This document shows, piece after piece, positions 1-5,921 of a DNA stretch of 10,922 bases (position 1 is its first letter; the number at the start of each line of letters is the position of its first letter). The notes below the pieces were generated by a model, which was given only the letters and a program-made list of their open reading frames with translations, did not search any database and was not told where the DNA came from. Position numbers and translations under genes: made by a program. This DNA is from CAYYYJ01 sp964476045 (GTDB lineage Archaea; Aenigmatarchaeota; Aenigmatarchaeia; QMZP01; JACQNV01): positions 1-10,922 of the forward strand of contig CAYYYJ010000030.1 of the NCBI GenBank assembly GCA_964476045.1, given 5' to 3'.

Positions 1-51
1 GTAGTCCAAGATGCCAGAGCATTAGACCACAAAAAAGTTGGCGGTGATTGA
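1..51 (+). CDS. C-terminal end of an unidentified protein (partial)
   Basis: Frame 1 reads 16 codons with a protein-like composition (VVQDARALDHKKVGGD) and ends at TGA 49-51. The other plus frames end in stops within the same stretch or give less natural residues. The gene begins left of the window and converges on the minus-strand cluster that ends at 96. The visible tail is too short to name a family, and I do not recognise it. Confidence 0.45.
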   Translation, partial: VVQDARALDHKKVGGD

Positions 52-67
52 GGCTTGTCGAATCAGT

Positions 68-73
68 AAAAAA
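68..73 (-). terminator. Possible oligo-T terminator of the minus-strand cluster
   Basis: On the minus strand, about 20 bases past the TAA of the last cluster gene, the RNA would contain a run of six U. Archaeal transcription commonly ends at short U tracts. A weak inverted repeat (TGATT 46-50 / AATCA 61-65) lies just beyond. This is suggestive only. Confidence 0.35.
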
Positions 74-95
74 GACAATTGAATTTTATAATTAG

Positions 96-872
96 TTATG
101 TCTGTTTTCTAAAAAATTCAGACGCTCCCTCTAAGTAAGCTTCAACTTTATCAACACTAAGCGAATTTTTATCCCTCAAGCCGCCTTCCGCATCGATGCA
201 GAAATTGTCTCCAACTCTTTCTGCAATGATACCTAATCTCGTAGCAACGCTTTCTCCAGTGAACCCTCCAGCAAAGCCTATAGTTAAATCAGGGATAGCA
301 CGTCGTAATTCCAAATAGATTGCCAAAGACTTTTCTAAATCAAATTCTATTCCTCTCCCGCCTGACGGATCAATAAGGCAGTAATCCAATAGATCTCCAT
401 ACCCCACAATAGCTTCTGCCACTTCTCTAGGAGATTTACCTGCCATGGCTTTATCTGACGCTTGTAAAATAATCTGCATATCAGGAAATCTTTTCTTAAT
501 TTTTCCTATCTCTTTTAAATCAGGCCAGACAATATTAAACTGTATAGCTCTGCACAATCCATCTTCATAAATCCCATCGAATAGTTTTCCAACTTGATCA
601 GAAAGCGTATCAGGTTGTCTTGATCTATAGTGAATTGTTGTGAAGACTGAAGGACTGGCTTCTCTAAGTAGTTCAGGCAGAGAAGCTACAGGCGGATATT
701 TTGTTCCTGTTGCATTCTCGCCATTAAGCGTCTCGTAACTTACAAGAAAGCCAAGCATAGGAACGTGTTTTGTGCCCATTGAAAAACCTGCTTTAGAAAA
801 CATTTTGCAAACTGTTCCAACTTCTTCTTTGCTTGCAACTCCAGTGACTCCTATGTACGGTTTAGATTTCAT
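96..872 (-). CDS. TrpF-like TIM-barrel protein, possible phosphoribosyl isomerase
   Basis: A 258-residue protein, last of the six-gene cluster. The order of motifs resembles phosphoribosylanthranilate isomerase and related phosphate-binding TIM barrels. There is a short first strand (KPYIGVTG, about 4-11), IDPSGGRGIEFD (167-178) where TrpF has its Asp and GGtG segment, FAGGF (200-204) where TrpF has AGGL, and CIDAEGGLRDK (225-235) where TrpF has its last phosphate-binding strand. It is longer than normal TrpF (about 200 residues) and lacks an obvious KICG start, so it is probably not the tryptophan enzyme, and no other trp gene is seen. The start is taken at ATG 872. An in-frame TTG at 887 would add five residues but has no ribosome site. 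In context with two PRTase-like proteins, an isomerase of a phosphoribosyl adduct is a reasonable inference. The substrate is unknown. Confidence 0.7.
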   Translation of the reverse strand: MKSKPYIGVTGVASKEEVGTVCKMFSKAGFSMGTKHVPMLGFLVSYETLNGENATGTKYPPVASLPELLREASPSVFTTIHYRSRQPDTLSDQVGKLFDGIYEDGLCRAIQFNIVWPDLKEIGKIKKRFPDMQIILQASDKAMAGKSPREVAEAIVGYGDLLDYCLIDPSGGRGIEFDLEKSLAIYLELRRAIPDLTIGFAGGFTGESVATRLGIIAERVGDNFCIDAEGGLRDKNSLSVDKVEAYLEGASEFFRKQT

Positions 873-896
873 ACAATTAATGTCCAACCATTTTAT

Positions 897-1550
897 CTAA
901 TCCCTTTTACCCAATATATTGTTTTCCACGTGTTCTCTCAGTTCTATCCAGTTATTGAAAAAATCACTTCCTTCATGATAATCCTCTCTTGTGAACCCGA
1001 ACTGAAAGCTTGGAATTATCAATGCAGGCACACCATTATCTGCGTATGCCTTAGAATCACCCGGAGTATCACCGCCTCCTGCAACAACATTAAATATCCT
1101 AGTCAAAGCATATACCAAAATCTTCTTCATTTTCCTGCCATCACGCCCTGTGATATGCGGAGGCCTTAATATCAAATGCACTCCAGGGTCTTCGTCTGGA
1201 TCAGGAACCCCGTCCCTTTTAAAACATTTCTTGGTAACAGCTTCCATCTCCCCATTCTCGCCTTGCGGCCTGACGCTGACATAGCCAATTTCTAATCCTC
1301 TGCTTCTTAAAGCCCTCAAGGTGTCAGCTGCATAAGCTATGGGAACATCTGTTTTTACATGATCAGGTCTATCAAAAATGTCATAATATCTGTCAAAATC
1401 AACTCCACTGAATTTAGGATTTCTTGGATCGAGTCCCCTGGCCCCTAGTCTGTCAAGGTTTAATCCCATTTCGACTGATGACAGATATGCTCTTTCTGAA
1501 GCATCATAAACGAATCCGTCAATATCGACTATGAGAAGTTTCTTTTTCAT
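897..1550 (-). CDS. HAD-superfamily phosphatase
   Basis: A 217-residue protein with all four HAD motifs. Motif I is VDIDGF (8-13), with nucleophile Asp9 and acid/base Asp11. Motif II is YVSVRP (90-95), with Ser92. Lysines around 140-143 can supply motif III. Motif IV is GGGDTPGDSKA (158-168), with Asp161 and Asp165. It is predicted to be a soluble Mg-dependent phosphohydrolase. The insert between motifs I and II (about 12-75) would form the cap that sets specificity. The arrangement of motif I, a long helical insert and a VS-R-type motif II also resembles the 3'-phosphatase domain of polynucleotide kinase, so a nucleotide or nucleic-acid phosphate ester is possible. It lies 34 bases behind the PfkB gene and 24 bases before the TIM-barrel start. 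Family confidence is high, substrate unknown. Confidence 0.85.
   Translation of the reverse strand: MKKKLLIVDIDGFVYDASERAYLSSVEMGLNLDRLGARGLDPRNPKFSGVDFDRYYDIFDRPDHVKTDVPIAYAADTLRALRSRGLEIGYVSVRPQGENGEMEAVTKKCFKRDGVPDPDEDPGVHLILRPPHITGRDGRKMKKILVYALTRIFNVVAGGGDTPGDSKAYADNGVPALIIPSFQFGFTREDYHEGSDFFNNWIELREHVENNILGKRD
913..920 (-). promoter_or_regulatory. Possible internal TATA box for the TIM-barrel gene
   Basis: AATATATT lies inside the 3' end of the HAD gene. A start about 27 bases downstream would fall near 890, giving an 18-base leader before ATG 872. AT-rich sequence like this can occur by chance. Confidence 0.3.
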
Positions 1551-1572
1551 GCCATTTTGTTAACAATAAGTT

Positions 1573-1578
1573 TTTAAA
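1573..1578 (-). promoter_or_regulatory. TATA-like box before the HAD phosphatase gene
   Basis: TTTAAA in the 34-base gap after the PfkB gene is centred about 25 bases from ATG 1550. This is the same spacing seen at the leaderless genes of the window. The phosphatase may therefore have its own start in addition to readthrough. Confidence 0.4.
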
Positions 1579-1584
1579 AGCCTT

Positions 1585-2427
1585 CTAAACCTCTGCAACC
1601 CTGATAAACTCGAAAACATCTTCTGGTTTTACCCTTAATCTGCCTCCGTATTGCCGGGTTGCCATCGCTCCCATCGCATTAGCAAATCGGGCCCTTCTCT
1701 CCAAATCCCAGTCACTCAGATATCCATAGACATATCCTGCAGCAAATGCGTCGCCTGCGCCAGTCGAATCTATCGGTGTAACTCTGTAAGCAGGAAAATC
1801 TTTTCTTCCAGAACCGGTGTAAATACTGCACCCTTTGCGGCCTTTTGTTACAACAACCTCAGCGCCTCTCGCAATAAGATTATCTACTGATTTAATCACT
1901 TTGGTTTCCGCTTCGTTTGCAAAGAGCACATCAAAATCAATGTTTTCCAAAAAACCGAAATCTGTTTTAGGGTTTGCGCTATGCAGGCTCAGAAAAACTT
2001 TTAGCCCGCTTTGTTTTGCAAAAATAGCGTGCTGTTCTGTCAGTGGATAGCTTACCCTTGCTAGAACAGAACTTGCGTTCTTTATGTAAATCTTATCCTC
2101 GTCTGGAAAATCTTCAAGTTTTTCTCTTTCCCCTGATTTCGATAAAGTCCTTTCCCCTTTCAATATTTTTATTCTACAAACAGGCGTAGGAGATTCAATT
2201 GTCCTTAGCCTAGAAATGTCTATACCGTCTGCTATAAAATCTCTTGAGATTTTTCCAGCATACTTGTCACTCCCAACCAAACCAATATAACCGGTTTTTA
2301 ATCCAAGTGATTGCAAAGTTACAAGAGAATTTGCTGTGCTCCCTCCAGGAAACTCTTTAATTCCTTCAGGAGTCTCAATAAAATCCATCCCAAGCTGGGA
2401 ACCAATTCCGACGACATCTAAAATCAT
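1585..2427 (-). CDS. PfkB-family carbohydrate/nucleoside kinase
   Basis: A 280-residue protein with the full ribokinase/PfkB layout. The N-terminal strand DVVGIGS is followed by FPGGSTANS (26-34), the substrate-binding Gly-Gly region. Then come LVGSDKYAG (50-58), the mid-protein FANEAE (169-174), and the C-terminal signature IDSTGAGDAFAAG (219-231), with anion-hole glycines and catalytic base Asp226. It transfers the ATP gamma-phosphate to a hydroxymethyl group of a sugar or nucleoside in the cytoplasm. Members include ribokinase, adenosine/nucleoside kinases, fructokinase and 1-phosphofructokinase, and the sequence alone does not choose between them. Neighbouring PRTase-like and HAD genes make a ribosyl compound the favoured substrate. 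A 47-base gap with a TATA-like box separates it from the upstream PRTase-like gene. Confidence 0.9.
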   Translation of the reverse strand: MILDVVGIGSQLGMDFIETPEGIKEFPGGSTANSLVTLQSLGLKTGYIGLVGSDKYAGKISRDFIADGIDISRLRTIESPTPVCRIKILKGERTLSKSGEREKLEDFPDEDKIYIKNASSVLARVSYPLTEQHAIFAKQSGLKVFLSLHSANPKTDFGFLENIDFDVLFANEAETKVIKSVDNLIARGAEVVVTKGRKGCSIYTGSGRKDFPAYRVTPIDSTGAGDAFAAGYVYGYLSDWDLERRARFANAMGAMATRQYGGRLRVKPEDVFEFIRVAEV

Positions 2428-2446
2428 ATTCTTATTTCAGGTCTAG

Positions 2447-2454
2447 TATTTAAA
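2447..2454 (-). promoter_or_regulatory. TATA-like box before the PfkB kinase gene
   Basis: On the minus strand it reads TTTAAATA, centred about 24 bases from ATG 2427, in the largest gap inside the cluster. It is probably an internal leaderless promoter, so the kinase-phosphatase-isomerase half can be expressed apart from the regulator half. Confidence 0.45.
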
Positions 2455-2474
2455 ACAGTCTGGAGGAAAAATCA

Positions 2475-3521
2475 TCAGCTAAAAATCTGGCGCAGACATT
2501 CTTCTACTTTTTCTAGACTCAGAGAGTCCCTGTCTATAACCCCTCTTACCCCGTCACCCATTGCCTTGGTAAGAAAAGAAGTGTCTGCCTCACCGCTTCT
2601 CATTAAAAAAACCGGGACGCCGCTTGTTCGTCTGGCTATGCTGGACCCATTTGATCCATCTGAACCGCGCAAATGTGAATCAGCAAAAACAACATCAGGC
2701 ACATATTCACCAGATGTTATCATTTCTATACCATCATCAAAAGTTGGATCAGCCCTAATTGACCTAACTGTATAGTTTTCACTTAAAATCGTTTCAGCTT
2801 TTCTTGCTCTCCTCCCGCTCCCGCTTATTATAAGCAGGCTCCTTCTTTTTTCTTTGTTGCGTAATCTCATATTACCAGAATCGTCCCGCTCTACAATGAA
2901 ATCATCATGGAAAGAAGTGTCGCCTACATCTTCTATATAAAGGTCTCTGTCTAACCCGTTAACAGCCAAGGCTAAACTAATCCCGTATTCCCTCACACCA
3001 CGATTGCCAACAATTCTTCTTGGTTTTTTGGCAAAAGCAGTCAAAACTTCTTCTCGGTGTGATCCAGCGAATGTTGATGCTGCTTTTCCTGTAATCTCAG
3101 ATTTTAATCTGCTGTCCCTTTCGTAAGCCCTTAATAACAGGTCTACTGGAGGAATCATCTCATATCCCTCAGGGCTGCCGATTATGTAACCAACATTAGG
3201 GTGGCGAAGAGCGCCTACACCAATCAGTGTTCTAAGTACGTGTAAATAATAACCCTGTTTCAGTGACCCGTCAATAACCAGCAGCTTGTTGCTCCCTTCA
3301 AACATATGAGGCTCTATGGGCCCATAGCCGCCGCCTTTACTCTCTGGCCTTTGGCCAAGATAAACTCCTAGAGGCGTTTTTCCAGTTTCAAGCAACCTGT
3401 GTCCGAGATCGAAATATAATGCAGTTCCAGAAACAGTATGCGCTACCATGACCTGAGAGTCTCCGATAAATTTTTTCACGTTGTCAAATTCTCTCTCGCT
3501 GTTAAAATCTGAATCGTCCAT
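2475..3521 (-). CDS. Degenerate phosphoribosyltransferase-like domain fused to a receiver-like domain
   Basis: A 348-residue protein with two recognisable parts. Residues about 15-165 look like a type I PRTase. There is a first strand and loop at 23-36 (QVMVAHTVSGTALY) in the position of the pyrophosphate loop, and KLLVIDGSLKQGYYL (79-93) where active enzymes have hydrophobic-DD-x3-TG-x-T. Only the first acid (Asp84) is kept and the TG is missing, so catalysis is doubtful. Residues about 226-348 look like a response-regulator receiver. The DVVFADSHL strand carries Asp281 at the phospho-acceptor position, LMRSG has Ser309 at the Thr/Ser switch, and a GVRGVIDR segment replaces the usual conserved Lys strand. 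The paired acids after the first receiver strand are replaced by Ser-Gly, so phosphorylation is uncertain. Five bases separate it from the upstream PRTase-like gene. I know no standard protein with this fusion; a sensing or regulatory subunit is my guess. Confidence 0.6.
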   Translation of the reverse strand: MDDSDFNSEREFDNVKKFIGDSQVMVAHTVSGTALYFDLGHRLLETGKTPLGVYLGQRPESKGGGYGPIEPHMFEGSNKLLVIDGSLKQGYYLHVLRTLIGVGALRHPNVGYIIGSPEGYEMIPPVDLLLRAYERDSRLKSEITGKAASTFAGSHREEVLTAFAKKPRRIVGNRGVREYGISLALAVNGLDRDLYIEDVGDTSFHDDFIVERDDSGNMRLRNKEKRRSLLIISGSGRRARKAETILSENYTVRSIRADPTFDDGIEMITSGEYVPDVVFADSHLRGSDGSNGSSIARRTSGVPVFLMRSGEADTSFLTKAMGDGVRGVIDRDSLSLEKVEECLRQIFS

Positions 3522-3526
3522 AAATT

Positions 3527-4345
3527 CTAAGCAACCTTTCCTTCTTTTAGAGGATCCACTGGATAAGTTCTTGCCACCGCTCTCGGCACAACACCAAAAT
3601 CGCTTTCAGGATCCAGCCATGCAGGATCAAAGTCCAATTCTGTCCCTAAATATTTGCCCTCATGAAACAATGAGTCTACTAATTCTGTAGTAAGTTTTTC
3701 ATGCCCCTCGGTTCCTATAAACCTTCTCATAAATCTCGCTAGCCCAACCATCTCACCCTTACATCCGATATCAGATCTCGTACTTTTATAATGATCAGCA
3801 TGCACTGTAGTCGCGCCAGCACCATCTAGCATCACGTAAGCAAATAATTTCCGTAAGCCAATAAGTTCGTGCGATTTTGCAATTTCGCTACCAGCGGTTG
3901 CTAATGTTGTTCCTTTTCTCGTGTTTTTATCTACAAAAATCCCCATTTCTGGTCTTAGAACCCTTAATTCTCTAAGATCCCTGTCCTTGAGTCTTATCGG
4001 TCTCTTCTTTGTCCCTTCTTTGTATTCGCCTTCAATCATCTGTACAGGGTATACCTTGAATCCTTGTTCTTTTAGAGTATCTAAAGATATTTGTAAATAT
4101 CTTCTTCCAGTGCCTCCAATACAAAATACAGCTATATACTTATCAGGGTCATAAACATCATCTTTTTCAGCGGCCTCTTTCAGTTGCCTTGAAGCCTCTA
4201 CAATTCTTCTTTGAAGGTATCTTCCAATAGCTTTTTTAGCATAAAGTTTGTCATGATAAAAATTACCTACATATATCTTCAACATCTCGTTACCTGTAGG
4301 CAATCTTCCACCATCAGCACTTTGCACTATATCTATTGTAACCAT
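3527..4345 (-). CDS. Phosphoribosyltransferase-like protein
   Basis: A 272-residue protein. AVFCIGGTGRRYLQISL (72-88) sits where type I PRTases have the pyrophosphate-binding loop. MGIFVDKNTRKGTTLATAG (134-152) matches the PRPP-binding motif in spacing and flanking hydrophobics, but reads VDK-NTRKGTTL: Lys140 replaces the second acid, and the small-residue/Thr pattern is kept. About 30 residues later YVMLDGAGATTVHADHY (170-186) resembles the strand and loop that complete the nucleotide site. It is probably soluble. The N-terminal 30 and C-terminal 60 residues do not resemble a known PRTase, and the base acceptor is unknown. The ATG follows the stop of the regulator gene by one base, so translation is likely coupled. 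A GAGGTGA match to the 16S 3' end lies 15 bases upstream, further than usual. PRTase fold is likely; activity is not shown. Confidence 0.65.
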   Translation of the reverse strand: MVTIDIVQSADGGRLPTGNEMLKIYVGNFYHDKLYAKKAIGRYLQRRIVEASRQLKEAAEKDDVYDPDKYIAVFCIGGTGRRYLQISLDTLKEQGFKVYPVQMIEGEYKEGTKKRPIRLKDRDLRELRVLRPEMGIFVDKNTRKGTTLATAGSEIAKSHELIGLRKLFAYVMLDGAGATTVHADHYKSTRSDIGCKGEMVGLARFMRRFIGTEGHEKLTTELVDSLFHEGKYLGTELDFDPAWLDPESDFGVVPRAVARTYPVDPLKEGKVA

Positions 4346-4346
4346 A

Positions 4347-5330
4347 TTATTCTACAAATTTCACCTCATCTATAACCCTATCCCCATCTCTGTCCACGCC
4401 CTTCACGAGGCACACAAGATTTCCTTCTTTGTCTGTCTTTTCCAAAAGCTCTTTTATGTGTTTTGTGCAAGCAAGGAATCCTGCCCTGGAACCGCGCGTC
4501 TTAATCCCGCCTATGAGCAATATCTTTTTGGTGTTATCAAATGGATTGTTGATTTTTAATATTACACCGATTGTCGGATCATCATAAACTTTGCCATCGA
4601 TTTTTGATACCAGAGAAAATCCTTTGGATTCATCAAAATATATAGGAAGCTCTGCATTGAGCTTGTCTATGAGCGTGTTCGTTTTAGGATTGCCTATTAA
4701 GATAAGATTGTTTTTTAAATCTTGATCTGTGATCTCTGTATCGAGTTTGTAGCTAGGAAACTTTAAATTCTTCACTAGTCCGCCTAAAAGCATTGCAAGA
4801 TCAAATCCATAGTTGCCTTCCTTGCCCTCCCCATCAAACCTTCCATGCATAGAAGTATCCCCAATTACTATTTTAGCGTCCAGCCTTCCCTCATGGACAA
4901 ATGGGTAAAAGAGCTGTAGAGTCTGGAGATCCCCTGATATACCATCTGTCTTTAAAATGGCTCCATCCTCATACAATTTAGCAGAAATCACAGGGCTCAC
5001 AGTTCCATACATCTTCGCTGTCATTCCAAACCTTCTTTCTATCCCAACCCTTTTGATTATGCCAGCCTCTTCCAGCCTTCTAATGTGATAATAAATTTTC
5101 TGTTCATGCTGCTTAAGCTCTCTGGATAAATCCATTGCGCATCCTTTTGCTTTTGATAATTGCGATATTATCCTCATGGCTAGGTCGTTGCTGATTATAT
5201 CAATATACTTGGGGTCAACAAAAATAGAATTATATACCTTGTTCTCGCCTGAATCCATATTCTCTACAAGCTGGAGCATTTTTACCCCATTAGTCTTTTG
5301 CGCAACCTTTGATGGGTTAGGAATTATCAT
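4347..5330 (-). CDS. Winged-helix regulator with an S-layer-type C-terminal domain
   Basis: A 327-residue protein. Residues about 45-105 form an ArsR-like winged helix. A first helix (LAMRIISQLSKA) leads to a helix-turn-helix ending in the recognition helix EQKIYYHIRRLEEAGII (76-92), then a wing (KRVGIERRFGMTAKMYG). From about 150 to the end the sequence resembles the archaeal S-layer C-terminal region. A KIVIGD strand leads to LILIGNPKTNTLIDKL (209-224), in the place of the usual GGP-x-aN segment, and KILLIGGIKTRGSRAGF (269-285). No signal peptide or membrane segment is seen, so the domain is cytoplasmic here and may sense a ligand. As first gene of the cluster behind its own promoter and a palindrome, it is the likely local regulator. 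The start at ATG 5330 leaves about 40 residues before the winged helix; Met18 is possible. Confidence 0.75.
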   Translation of the reverse strand: MIIPNPSKVAQKTNGVKMLQLVENMDSGENKVYNSIFVDPKYIDIISNDLAMRIISQLSKAKGCAMDLSRELKQHEQKIYYHIRRLEEAGIIKRVGIERRFGMTAKMYGTVSPVISAKLYEDGAILKTDGISGDLQTLQLFYPFVHEGRLDAKIVIGDTSMHGRFDGEGKEGNYGFDLAMLLGGLVKNLKFPSYKLDTEITDQDLKNNLILIGNPKTNTLIDKLNAELPIYFDESKGFSLVSKIDGKVYDDPTIGVILKINNPFDNTKKILLIGGIKTRGSRAGFLACTKHIKELLEKTDKEGNLVCLVKGVDRDGDRVIDEVKFVE

Positions 5331-5342
5331 AATCTATTAATT

Positions 5343-5360
5343 GCTAGGCTTGCCGCTAGC
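5343..5360. promoter_or_regulatory. Imperfect palindrome in the leader of the regulator gene (candidate operator)
   Basis: GCTAGGCTTGCCGCTAGC has perfect 5-base outer arms (GCTAG/CTAGC). Its inner part can also pair as GGC-TT-GCC with a small bulge. It lies between the TATA box at 5387-5396 and ATG 5330, next to the predicted start of transcription near 5364, where archaeal repressors often block RNA polymerase. It could alternatively act as an RNA hairpin in the short leader. Confidence 0.45.
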
Positions 5361-5386
5361 AAGGTCACTTAAGTATTACCCTAAAG

Positions 5387-5396
5387 CTTTATAAAG
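5387..5396 (-). promoter_or_regulatory. TATA box of the six-gene cluster
   Basis: CTTTATAAAG is a strong archaeal TATA match. A start about 27 bases downstream falls near 5364, giving a leader of roughly 34 bases before ATG 5330. This is one of the few leadered genes in the window, and the leader holds the palindrome. Confidence 0.6.
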
Positions 5397-5482
5397 TTTT
5401 CTAATTTTTTCTATAATGTTTCGACTTCTGTCTAAATGTAAAAGAATTAGTCTGGATACTAAAAAAAGACATATAGATGTGC

Positions 5483-5490
5483 TATTTAAA
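5483..5490 (+). promoter_or_regulatory. TATA box of the divergent 134-residue gene
   Basis: TATTTAAA is centred about 28 bases upstream of ATG 5515, predicting a leaderless transcript. It also helps choose ATG 5515 over the GTG at 5509. Confidence 0.6.
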
Positions 5491-5514
5491 CTTTTGTAGC
5501 TAATCTATGTGATT

Positions 5515-5919
5515 ATGTCTAGAAATGTTACCAAAACTGATCTGAATGCAGAAGCATTATATGTAGACGGGAGAATACGAGCACTAAGATTGGTGAGTGG
5601 CGGGAACACCAGATCCTTGGAAATTTATAGAAGAGTAAGAGATCCTACAAGGCACATCCCGTCTGGCTTGTTTGAAAGAGTTGTATATAGTCCTGGCGGA
5701 AATGCAAAACCAACTACTGTTAATCCAGATAATTTGGATGGATACAGACGAGCTCTTTTATCCAGTAAGCCTCCAGAAGAAGTAACATCAGACTTTAAAA
5801 TTCCAGTTTCTTCACAAAACTGGGTCACTTTGGGTGAAGGCTGGTTTACTGTAGATGATACAAATCAGTTTTCAACAACCAGAGATCTTAATAAGGCTTT
5901 AGCTGCGATCCAAAGATAA
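5515..5919 (+). CDS. Unrecognised 134-residue protein
   Basis: I do not recognise this protein. It is soluble, with no signal peptide, membrane segment or cysteines, and looks mostly beta. Short strand-like stretches include EALYVDGRIRALRLVSGG (about 13-30), FERVVYSPGG and NWVTLGEGWFTVDD. A helical end (DLNKALAAIQR) closes it. The start is set at ATG 5515 because a TATA box sits about 28 bases before it; GTG 5509 is in frame and would add two residues. The gene is transcribed away from the six-gene cluster across a 184-base shared upstream region and ends two bases from the stop of trm1 on the other strand. Codon use matches the neighbours, and the frame is open over its whole length, so it is probably real. 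Sharing a control region with the cluster is the only hint of function. Confidence 0.7.
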   Translation: MSRNVTKTDLNAEALYVDGRIRALRLVSGGNTRSLEIYRRVRDPTRHIPSGLFERVVYSPGGNAKPTTVNPDNLDGYRRALLSSKPPEEVTSDFKIPVSSQNWVTLGEGWFTVDDTNQFSTTRDLNKALAAIQR

Positions 5920-5921
5920 TT

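Noticed and set aside
6..36. tRNA-like string on the minus strand (GTGGTCTAATG...CATCTTGGAC)
   Set aside because: It resembles a D arm, but no acceptor or D stem of correct length forms and the T arm is absent. The plus strand reads better as a protein tail.
873..887. TTG start adding five residues to the TIM-barrel protein
   Set aside because: ATG 872 is directly before the first strand, and nothing upstream of the TTG supports initiation. It is not excluded.
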